From assembly GCF_004339095.1 (NCBI RefSeq), contig NZ_SMGQ01000012.1, forward strand, positions 310,001 through 374,000: a DNA stretch of 64,000 bases, in the 5' to 3' direction. Within the stretch, counting starts at the first letter, position 1. Each line of letters starts with the position of its first letter. Both the position numbers and the translations under genes were made by a program. Origin of the DNA: Natranaerovirga hydrolytica. GTDB taxonomy: Bacteria; Bacillota; Clostridia; Lachnospirales; DSM-24629. The notes under the pieces were generated by a model that did no database searches, was not told the DNA's origin, and saw nothing but the letters and a program-made list of their open reading frames with translations. Below, piece after piece: positions 25,804-32,809 of the stretch.

Positions 25804-26169
25804 ATGGAAAATTATTATGATGTTATTATTAGGTTATTAGATTTATTAGATACTGTAGAAGAGGGATTCTTCTATAGTGTTGAACAAATAAAAAAAGATG
25901 AAAGAATAGAGGCATTTAATATGCTTAAAGATATTTCTGATGGAATTGAAACAATAACCAACTCATTACAGCCAATATTAATGGAAGTTGAAAGTGAAAC
26001 GGATTTATTATTTAAACAAAGAAATTTTATGGATTTTTTTGAAGGCTTATTGCATCAATATGAAAATAATAAAGAAGACTTCTTAGTGTTACTAGAAGAA
26101 ACGATAAAGAAATATAATTTATGGAAGAATGAGATAGAAAAAACTTTAAAGCCATTTGTATTATCATAA
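25804..26169 (+). CDS. Small helical protein of unknown function (121 aa)
   Basis: I do not recognise the family. The sequence is acidic and almost wholly helical, with heptad-like leucines (IIRLLDLLDTVEEGFFYSVE) and no membrane segment or signal. It resembles small flagellar chaperones in size and character only. It starts 28 bp after the 1300-residue protein, with AAGGAG seven bases before the ATG, so the two are probably cotranscribed. A partner or chaperone role for that enzyme or flagellin is conceivable but unsupported. Confidence 0.65.
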   Translation: MENYYDVIIRLLDLLDTVEEGFFYSVEQIKKDERIEAFNMLKDISDGIETITNSLQPILMEVESETDLLFKQRNFMDFFEGLLHQYENNKEDFLVLLEETIKKYNLWKNEIEKTLKPFVLS

Positions 26170-26286
26170 GAATATGAATGGCAGGGACAACACAAGGGAA
26201 AAAAGAAATAATTTTTAAAGTATCCTTTCTATAATCAAAAACATATGTTACCCTATTATAAAGACTATAGTAAAAGGGGTGATTAC

Positions 26287-26484
26287 ATGGATATACCAGC
26301 ATTATCAACAGGACTCAGTCAAATGAAAATAGGACAAGAAGTCAGTGTAGCACTTATGAAAAAAACGATGGATCAAGCAGAAGGTCAAGTAAATGATCTA
26401 TCCAAATTATTAGAAGTTAATTCACAAATAATGGAACAATCTGTTCAGCACAATATAGGAAGCAACATAGATATCAAATTATAA
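26287..26484 (+). CDS. YjfB-family putative motility protein
   Basis: A 65-residue protein starting MDIPALSTGLSQMKIGQEVS with an ALMKKTMDQAEGQ helix, the pattern of the YjfB family, whose Bacillus member belongs to the SigD motility regulon. The frame runs 42 bases further upstream, but this ATG has AAAAGGGG and is at the family start. No function is established. Its site between filament genes agrees with a motility role. A terminator follows; I see no clear SigD promoter. Confidence 0.75.
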   Translation: MDIPALSTGLSQMKIGQEVSVALMKKTMDQAEGQVNDLSKLLEVNSQIMEQSVQHNIGSNIDIKL

Positions 26485-26510
26485 GACTCTTGATAGGGTC
26501 TTATTTTTTT
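26483..26510 (+). terminator. Terminator of the YjfB-family gene
   Basis: AAGACTCT pairs with AGGGTCTT around TGAT, followed by a T-run. Confidence 0.85.
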
Positions 26511-26640
26511 CTGCAATAATCTCATGCTATTAAATCCATAGGTCATAGATTTATAACATAATAAAGTATATAATATAAATTAAGGTGACAAAAAGAGACA
26601 GCGAATAAATATATTTGCTTATGATATAAGAGGTGATTGT

Positions 26641-26955
26641 ATGGCGTATGAAGTGTGCAAAAGATGTAGCAAAATGTTTAAAAGAACAGGTAAACATTTT
26701 TGCGATGACTGTTTAGAAAAAAATGAAAAAGAATTAGAATTAATCACCGAGTTTTTAAAGAAAAATCCCAGTGCCACGGTATTAGAAATTATTGCAGGAA
26801 CAGGTGTGTCCATTAAGATTATCAATATATTAGTAGAGAAGGGTAGCATTGCTTATGTAGACCAGAAGATAAAAGAAGAAGTGAAACCATCCAATGAGCA
26901 AAATGATGAAAAGCAGACAGGTGATTTTACACCTTATTCAATTAGAAAGAGGTAA
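26641..26955 (+). CDS. Short YvyF-like zinc-ribbon/helix-turn-helix protein, paralogue 3
   Basis: A 104-residue protein. An N-terminal ribbon (CKRCSKMFKRTGKHFCDDC, residues 6-24) is followed by a helical and HTH-like segment: ELITEFLKKNPSATVLEIIA and GTGVSIKIINILVEKGSIAYV. It parallels the N-terminal two thirds of the yvyF genes at 12967 and 13745 but lacks their second ribbon and ends in a charged tail. AGAGGTG precedes the start. Similarity is by pattern and position, so orthology to YvyF is tentative. Confidence 0.7.
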   Translation: MAYEVCKRCSKMFKRTGKHFCDDCLEKNEKELELITEFLKKNPSATVLEIIAGTGVSIKIINILVEKGSIAYVDQKIKEEVKPSNEQNDEKQTGDFTPYSIRKR

Positions 26956-26991
26956 ATAGAGTAGATTATAGAATTATTTTGGAAAGAATAC

Positions 26992-27020
26992 TTGAAATTC
27001 TTATTGCATTACTATATAAT
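26992..27020 (+). promoter_or_regulatory. SigA promoter of the Cys-rich gene and rubrerythrin operon
   Basis: TTGAAA (26992-26997), 17 bp, TATAAT (27015-27020), ending 62 bp before the first start codon. No PerR-type box is visible. Confidence 0.78.
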
Positions 27021-27082
27021 AACATATATCAACAAATAACAAATATTACATAGTGCGAGATGATATAGGAGGCAGTACACAA

Positions 27083-27517
27083 ATGAATAACAACATTGAT
27101 TTTGATTCATTAATCCAAGTAATGGGGAAAACGTGTTATACAACAGAAGTATGTGGCAGTTGTGAAGGTAAAGAATGCTTAGTAGGCTACTGTAAAGATT
27201 CTTTAGTAGGGTGTATAAAAAATAAAGATGAATTTATAGAGGATGGTATGGATGACATACCTATTAATGATGTGAAGATTTATGATGAGCAAAGAATTGT
27301 GAATACCATAGCTTTTACATTAAAGCAATGTAAAAACTGCCAAATGTATCACGATGAAGAATGTATCATTAACATCATTAGAAGTTCAATGGAAATTGCT
27401 TTAATGGGTGATTATATAGATTATCAAGGAAGTACATTGATGTATTTTTCTGATTTGGCAAACAAAGACAGTGAAGTGCAAGAAAAGATTTTCAGTCGTT
27501 TCAATAATAAAGAATAA
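27083..27517 (+). CDS. Cysteine-rich protein of unknown function (144 aa)
   Basis: I do not recognise the family by name. Ten Cys residues are grouped: CYTTEVCGSCEGKEC with CLVGYC pattern and a further Cys in the first 50 residues, then CKNCQMYHDEEC near 100-111. This suggests metal or iron-sulfur binding. No membrane segment or signal is seen. A GTG at 27053 is in frame, but ATG at 27083 follows TAGGAGG. It is 19 bp before the rubrerythrin gene under one promoter, which suggests a shared role in redox or peroxide defence. Confidence 0.72.
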   Translation: MNNNIDFDSLIQVMGKTCYTTEVCGSCEGKECLVGYCKDSLVGCIKNKDEFIEDGMDDIPINDVKIYDEQRIVNTIAFTLKQCKNCQMYHDEECIINIIRSSMEIALMGDYIDYQGSTLMYFSDLANKDSEVQEKIFSRFNNKE

Positions 27518-27536
27518 CAATTTAGGAGGTCATAAG

Positions 27537-27968
27537 ATGAATGAAATTGAATTAGTAGTAGAGAATTTAATTGGAGAAACAAAAGGGACGCCGTTAGAAA
27601 GAGTGGTTAAACAAAATTTTAATGGAGAAACAAGTGAAGTGGGTGTATACTTAGCAATGGCTCGCTTAGCACAAAGGCAAGGTTATCCAGAGATTGCCCA
27701 GGTTTTAAAAACCATTGCTTGGGAAGAAGCAGAGCACGCTGCAGTATTTGCTGAATTTAACGGTATGGTACAAGAAGATTTATTTGATAATATTAAACAA
27801 ATGTTAGAAGGTGAAGTCTTTGCCAATCAAGGTAAAAAAGATGCGGCAATCAAAGCAGAGGAATTAGGCATAGAATCAGCAAGAGATTACTTTAACCTTT
27901 CAGCTAAAGATGAAGGCAGACATGCTCGAATGTTAGAAGGTATATTAAAAAAATACAATAAGCAATAA
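27537..27968 (+). CDS. Rubrerythrin-type diiron protein lacking the rubredoxin domain
   Basis: A 143-residue ferritin-like four-helix protein. The iron ligands typical of rubrerythrin can be seen: GETSEVGVYLAMARLAQRQG (first Glu), then AWEEAEHAAVFAEF (ExxH), and later SAKDEGRHARMLEG (ExxH). Rubrerythrins reduce hydrogen peroxide in anaerobes. The C-terminal CxxC rubredoxin domain is missing, so another electron donor is needed; the Cys-rich product upstream is one candidate. GGAGGT precedes the ATG; the longer frame upstream overlaps the previous gene and is not needed. Confidence 0.87.
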   Translation: MNEIELVVENLIGETKGTPLERVVKQNFNGETSEVGVYLAMARLAQRQGYPEIAQVLKTIAWEEAEHAAVFAEFNGMVQEDLFDNIKQMLEGEVFANQGKKDAAIKAEELGIESARDYFNLSAKDEGRHARMLEGILKKYNKQ

Positions 27969-27975
27969 TGCATTT

Positions 27976-28001
27976 AAAGGCCTTTTTAAAAGGTCTTTTA
28001 T
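27976..28001 (+). terminator. Terminator after the rubrerythrin gene
   Basis: AAAGGCCTT pairs with AAGGTCTTT around five bases. The T-run is short. Confidence 0.6.
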
Positions 28002-28052
28002 AGCGTTTGTAGAGTCGTTATAAGACTTAAGACCTAAAAAAGAATAATCTTT

Positions 28053-28068
28053 TGCAAGTTCTCTTGCA
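28053..28068. promoter_or_regulatory. Palindromic operator candidate over the MFS gene promoter
   Basis: TGCAAG-TTCT-CTTGCA is a perfect inverted repeat that overlaps the -35 box at 28064-28069. A bound repressor would block RNA polymerase. The regulator is unknown. Confidence 0.5.
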
Positions 28069-28092
28069 TATACTAAAAATTAGTAGTATGAT
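28064..28092 (+). promoter_or_regulatory. SigA promoter of the MFS transporter gene
   Basis: TTGCAT (28064-28069), 17 bp, TATGAT (28087-28092). It gives a leader of about 195 nt. Confidence 0.65.
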
Positions 28093-28142
28093 ATATATTA
28101 ATGTCTATAAGATTTGGTTATGAAATGAATTCAAATGCAAGT

Positions 28143-28183
28143 AATTATCTTGTTCATAATGTTGAACAGATAATTCTTTTTTT
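28143..28183 (+). terminator. Terminator-like hairpin inside the MFS gene leader
   Basis: AATTATCTTGTTC pairs with GAACAGATAATT (one bulged T), followed by CTTTTTTT. It lies about 45 nt after the predicted transcript start and 110 nt before the coding start, so it could be an attenuator. Confidence 0.65.
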
Positions 28184-28293
28184 ATGGGATTTAAAGTGTG
28201 TATTGTGTAAAAGCACCAAATATTTTTTTGTCCCAAAAGTGTTTTTTTAGTTCTGATTGTAATGTTTAGGAAGAAGAAAGGAAATAAAAGAAA

Positions 28294-29484
28294 ATGAATA
28301 ACAAAAACAAAATTATTTTACAAACATTCTACACATTTTTTGTTAATGGTATAATGGCCCTTATGATAGGTTCCATCATGCCTTTTATTATGGAAGATTA
28401 TCAATTAAGTTATGCAGTGGCAGGATTTTTTATATCTCTACATTCTCTAGGGAATTTATTTGCTAGTTTTGTAGCAGGTGTTGGAATTTATAGATTTGGG
28501 CGAAAAAAATCTATTGTGGTATTGTCTTCTTTAATTGCTTTATCTTATACAGGGATCGTATTAACCAGTTATATTCCATTATTGTACGTGTTTTTCTTTT
28601 TAACAGGATTAGGAAGAGGTAGTGTGAGTAATGTGAATAATGCTATTATCAATGATATAGCTGTAGGGAAGTCAAGCTTATTGAATTTGTTGCATACTTT
28701 TTTTGCTATCGGTGCATTTTTAACGCCAATTATTGCTTCATTAATTACAGGAGCAGGATATAGTTGGAAGGTTGTCGTAGTATTAGGTATCTTTTTATCT
28801 GCCTCAGCAGTCATAACTTATTTTATTATGAAAATGGAAGAAATTCCAGATTATAGCATAGAAACAAAAGAAGATGTGGATGATGTGATAGAAGAAAAAG
28901 AACAGGATAACCTTTTACCTTTTTATAAAAGCATTAATTTCTATGTTGCAAGTGCATTATTGTTCTTTTATTTAGGTGCAGAGAATGCAGTAAATGGTTG
29001 GTTGGTAACTTACTTTACAGATACAGGAATCGTAAGTGTTACTTATGCACAGCGGTTGTTGTCTATGTTATGGGTTGTTATTATAGGCGGCCGACTGCTA
29101 ACGGCTTATTTATCAAGAAGTTTTAATCCAAAAACATTGATATTAATTAATTCTATTGGTGCATCTGTATTTTTTGCCATTTTAATGAGTAGTAGCACAG
29201 CCCTAAGCGTAACCGTGTCTTTGATTGCTTTTGGTTTTTTTCTAGCAGGGATATACCCAACAACCATAGCATCTGTAGGTAAAGTCATAAAAGGCTCTAG
29301 CAGTGGTATGGCAATTTTATTAGCCGTGGCAGGCATAGGCGGAACAATTATGCCAGCAGTAACGGGAGCAGTTGCTAATGTCGTTGGGATTGCAGGAGGT
29401 ATGTCATTAATTACAGTCAGCATAATTTTAATGTTACTCCTTGCCATCGTATTAAGATATAGAGCTAACAAAGAAATACAATAA
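28294..29484 (+). CDS. Major facilitator superfamily transporter
   Basis: A 396-residue, twelve-segment MFS protein. The N-terminal half has the loop 2-3 signature FGRKKSIVVLSSL (about 69-81) and GLGRGSVSNVNNAIINDIA; a charged, Glu/Asp-rich central loop lies near 190-210. The C-terminal half contains YLGAENAVNGWLVTYFTD, a segment reminiscent of sugar-type or FucP-like members. The substrate cannot be read from the sequence. It has its own promoter with an operator-like palindrome and a leader terminator, so expression is probably inducible. A terminator follows. Confidence 0.85.
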   Translation: MNNKNKIILQTFYTFFVNGIMALMIGSIMPFIMEDYQLSYAVAGFFISLHSLGNLFASFVAGVGIYRFGRKKSIVVLSSLIALSYTGIVLTSYIPLLYVFFFLTGLGRGSVSNVNNAIINDIAVGKSSLLNLLHTFFAIGAFLTPIIASLITGAGYSWKVVVVLGIFLSASAVITYFIMKMEEIPDYSIETKEDVDDVIEEKEQDNLLPFYKSINFYVASALLFFYLGAENAVNGWLVTYFTDTGIVSVTYAQRLLSMLWVVIIGGRLLTAYLSRSFNPKTLILINSIGASVFFAILMSSSTALSVTVSLIAFGFFLAGIYPTTIASVGKVIKGSSSGMAILLAVAGIGGTIMPAVTGAVANVVGIAGGMSLITVSIILMLLLAIVLRYRANKEIQ

Positions 29485-29505
29485 TAAATAAGTATGTAAT
29501 GCAAT

Positions 29506-29537
29506 AAGACATCCAGGTTATTAGGGATGTCTTTTTT
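29506..29537 (+). terminator. Terminator of the MFS transporter gene
   Basis: AAGACATCC pairs with GGATGTCTT around a 10-nt loop, followed by T residues. Confidence 0.88.
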
Positions 29538-29697
29538 GGTCGTTATTATATTAATTAATCAGTTCTATAATAAAATCACCTCAAATATAATTTAAAGATA
29601 AACATTTATAAGACAACAAATCAAAAATATTATGAAGAATAAGTTGAGTTTATAGGTGTAACACAGTCTGTTAGATGTTTGTTATGGGAGGGATAAT

Positions 29698-32319
29698 ATG
29701 ATAGAGCATAAAAAGAGTATGAATAAAAAAGTATTGGTGATAGCCTATGCTTTTCCGCCGATTGGAGGATCAGGCATACAGCGCACCCTTAAATTTGTAA
29801 AATACCTGAAGAACTATGGATGGGAGCCTGTTGTTTTAACAGCGGGTCAAACAGGATGGAAAATGAAAGACCAAAGCCTATTAAATGAAGTTCCGAAAGA
29901 TATACAAATTATCCGAATAGATGATTTGAAAGTGGAAGCAATCAATCAAGAGTTTGTTGAGAGATTAATAAAAATGTATGGAAGCATTACTAAAGATTAT
30001 CATTTATTACAAGAGTATATCGGGTATATTAACACAAAAAAAGAATCAAATGCTAAGGATTTATTTGTGCCAGAATATCAATCAGCCTGGGCATTAAAAG
30101 TGATTGAAACCATAGAAGAGCATATAGATATGAAACAGATTGATTTAATTTACACTTCAGCAGATCCATATGCAGATACATTTATCGCTTATGATTTAAA
30201 AAATAAATATGAATTGCCTTGGGTAGCTGATTTTAGAGACGAGTGGACCAACCATCATTATAAAGAATACGATAAAAATAGCATCATGTATAAAATGGAA
30301 TACGCAATGGAAAAAAACATTGTTAAAAAAGCAGATGTGATTGTCACAACAACGCCTATTTCTTCAGAGAATTATAGAAATCGATTTGACCTGTCTTATG
30401 ACAAAGTAAAAACCATTACTAATGGATACGACGAAGCTGACTTTGAAAATATAAGCATAGAAAATAACAACAGTCAATTTACCATTATGCATAATGGTTT
30501 ATTTCATAATGGAAAAAATCCCTTAAGCTTTTTACATGCTTTAGCTAACTTAATTGAACAAGGGCTAATAGAGAAAGAGAAAATAAAAGTATTATTTACG
30601 AGAAATGATTATTATTTTAAGGTCATAAAAGCATTAGGTCTAGAAGATGTTGTGGAATATTTAGGGTATCTGGAACATAAAAAAAGTTTAGAGGTTGCTA
30701 GCCAATCAACTGCATTATTGTTAATTGTAGGTGAGGGGGATAAGTTAAAACAAGTTCATGCTGCAAAATTATTTGAATACCTTAGATTATGCAAACCCAT
30801 CTTATCTTTAGCGCCTAAAGAAGGTGTGATCGATGAAGTCATAAAAGAAAATCAAAGAGGGTATAACGTACCTTACGCTGATCTTAGAGCCATAGAAAAA
30901 AACTTACTAAAATTATATAAAGCATGGGAAGAAAATACAATAGAACAGATGACAGTTACTGACAAAATACAATGTTATGAACGGAAATACCTAACGAAGC
31001 AATTGGTAGATGTATTTAATACCCTCTATGCAAAGCAATTCTTTAAAGTAGATAAAAAGCTAGGGATTTTAGAAGGTATTACGCAAAACAATTTAGAGGC
31101 TGAAAATAATACCCTTATACATACGGGAAGAAGAGGAAAAACAAGTATTGTCAACATACACACAACACCATTCATTAAAAAAGAATTTAACGCTGATACG
31201 GTAAGTATGGATTGCTATAAAAAAGAAAAAGAAGCGTATATGAAATTTGGAGAGTATTCTTGGTTTCCACAATCTATTAGTTATCAAGATAACTTCTTTA
31301 TTAGAAATTATTATTCAGAAGACACTCGGTTAGATAAAGCAGTTCAAAAAATGAATCATGAAGAAAAAGAAAAGACAGCAGGGAAAATATTATCTATTAT
31401 ATTAGATTTATACACATTAGGGTATGCCCATAGAGATATTCACGCCAAAAATATTTATTATGTAGACAATCATATTAAGTTAATTGATTACGAAACAATA
31501 GGGAAGTATACGGACAATCAAAAGCCAAGCTTTATTAAGTCTTATGATATAACAGGAAAAGGGTTAGAATCTCCACTATATACACGGTATATGTGTTATC
31601 TTAGCAAGCACCCACTATCTATTCTAAACACATTAGAAGTACCATTAGACAGTGCTTTAATAGCTCTTAAGAAGCTCTTGTATAAAGAAGTACAAAGAGA
31701 ATCGTTGACCTTTAAGAAAAAACAAGGCAGACATACAACCATTGCAAAAAAAGTATATTGTTCCTTTCAACTAAAAGGCTTTCAAGTATTACCTGAACAT
31801 GCTCAAAGAAATTCTAAGGAACGGTTTGAACAATTTCAACTGACCCAAAACGACATGAGGGATAAATCCATATTAGACTTAGGCAGTAATATCGGCGGTA
31901 TGATTTTTGAAAGTACCAACTTTTGCCCAAGAAAAGCCGTAGGTATAGAGTACGATAGCAACAAAGTAAAGCTTGCCAATAGAATTGCTGCATTTATGAA
32001 CTTGCCTAATATTTCTTTCAAACAATATGATATAGATGAACTAGAACAGTATACATTAGGTGAATCATTTGATGTTGTTTTTTGCTTGTCTATAGAAGCT
32101 CATATCAAAAACAACAATAAATTGTATCATTTGCTAGGGCACATAACCAATGAATTGTTACTGTTTGAAGGCAATGCCAGTACCAATGCTATGGAAGTGA
32201 AAAAAATGTTGTTAAAAGTCGGATTTAACAAAGTTGAGTATCTAGGGACTTGCAATGACGATTTTATTAAGAAAAACAACTGTAGACCCCTTTTGAAAGC
32301 ATGGAAAAACCATGAATAA
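29698..32319 (+). CDS. Glycosyltransferase-kinase-methyltransferase fusion, probable flagellin modification enzyme
   Basis: An 873-residue protein. Residues 10-440 are a GT-B, family 4-like glycosyltransferase: VLVIAYAFPPIGGSGIQRTL at 12-31, WVADFRDEW near 175 and a C-terminal EYLRLCKPILSLAPKEG. A kinase-like domain (about 470-610) has IKK (Lys494), HRDIHAKN (578-585, complete catalytic loop) and IDYE (Asp597). Residues 720-870 are a class I methyltransferase, LDLGSNIGG (726-734) and acidic Glu751. The last two domains, and the linking SFQLKG motif, parallel the 1300-residue protein at 21873. GGGAGG precedes the ATG. It lies between an MFS gene and flaG-fliD; flagellin as target is inferred. 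Confidence 0.8.
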   Translation: MIEHKKSMNKKVLVIAYAFPPIGGSGIQRTLKFVKYLKNYGWEPVVLTAGQTGWKMKDQSLLNEVPKDIQIIRIDDLKVEAINQEFVERLIKMYGSITKDYHLLQEYIGYINTKKESNAKDLFVPEYQSAWALKVIETIEEHIDMKQIDLIYTSADPYADTFIAYDLKNKYELPWVADFRDEWTNHHYKEYDKNSIMYKMEYAMEKNIVKKADVIVTTTPISSENYRNRFDLSYDKVKTITNGYDEADFENISIENNNSQFTIMHNGLFHNGKNPLSFLHALANLIEQGLIEKEKIKVLFTRNDYYFKVIKALGLEDVVEYLGYLEHKKSLEVASQSTALLLIVGEGDKLKQVHAAKLFEYLRLCKPILSLAPKEGVIDEVIKENQRGYNVPYADLRAIEKNLLKLYKAWEENTIEQMTVTDKIQCYERKYLTKQLVDVFNTLYAKQFFKVDKKLGILEGITQNNLEAENNTLIHTGRRGKTSIVNIHTTPFIKKEFNADTVSMDCYKKEKEAYMKFGEYSWFPQSISYQDNFFIRNYYSEDTRLDKAVQKMNHEEKEKTAGKILSIILDLYTLGYAHRDIHAKNIYYVDNHIKLIDYETIGKYTDNQKPSFIKSYDITGKGLESPLYTRYMCYLSKHPLSILNTLEVPLDSALIALKKLLYKEVQRESLTFKKKQGRHTTIAKKVYCSFQLKGFQVLPEHAQRNSKERFEQFQLTQNDMRDKSILDLGSNIGGMIFESTNFCPRKAVGIEYDSNKVKLANRIAAFMNLPNISFKQYDIDELEQYTLGESFDVVFCLSIEAHIKNNNKLYHLLGHITNELLLFEGNASTNAMEVKKMLLKVGFNKVEYLGTCNDDFIKKNNCRPLLKAWKNHE

Positions 32320-32348
32320 ATAATAAAGTAAAATCATATTTCAAAAAC

Positions 32349-32375
32349 TAAAGTAATCTATTATTTTGTCGATAT
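32349..32375 (+). promoter_or_regulatory. SigD promoter of flaG-fliD-fliS
   Basis: TAAA (32349-32352), 15 bp, GTCGATAT (32368-32375). Both boxes and spacing are identical to the hag promoter. Confidence 0.88.
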
Positions 32376-32417
32376 AATAAACAAAGGAATTAAAATTTTT
32401 TAAAGGGGGTCTCAAGG

Positions 32418-32801
32418 ATGAGAATAGCTAGTACAGTAGATACTATGCCCATACAAGGTAGTAAACCATTAGAAAATGATGTGACGACAATTAAACAAAA
32501 TCAAAATGCACAAAATCATAATAAAAGAAGCGCCCAAGAATCGGTTCAACAAAAAAATGAAGATGCCAAAAAAGACTTAGAAAGAGAAGTTATTAATGCC
32601 ATTGAAAGAGCTAATGAAGAAATCAGAACTTACGATAGACGATTAGAATTTTCGATCCACGAAGAAACAAAAGAGATTATGGTAAAGGTTATTGATACAG
32701 CAGATGATACAGTAATTCGAGAAATTCCATCAGAAAAAATATTAGATATGATTGCTAAAATGGTAGAGATGGCTGGTATTTTAGTAGACGAAAGAAGGTA
32801 G
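32418..32801 (+). CDS. flaG: FlaG family flagellar protein
   Basis: A 127-residue FlaG protein. The first 60 residues are polar and low in complexity (Gln/Asn-rich). The conserved part is RRLEFSIHEETKEIMVKVIDTADDTVIREIPSEKILDMIAKM, listed here as residues 74-115. FlaG is found beside fliD and affects filament length in other bacteria. AAAGGGGG precedes the ATG. It is the first gene behind a SigD-type promoter and lies 8 bp ahead of fliD. Confidence 0.92.
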   Translation: MRIASTVDTMPIQGSKPLENDVTTIKQNQNAQNHNKRSAQESVQQKNEDAKKDLEREVINAIERANEEIRTYDRRLEFSIHEETKEIMVKVIDTADDTVIREIPSEKILDMIAKMVEMAGILVDERR

Positions 32802-32809
32802 GTGGCACT

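Noticed and set aside
26581-26640. SigD promoter before the third yvyF-like gene
   Set aside because: TAAG-N16-GCGAATAA has wrong spacing and too many mismatches.
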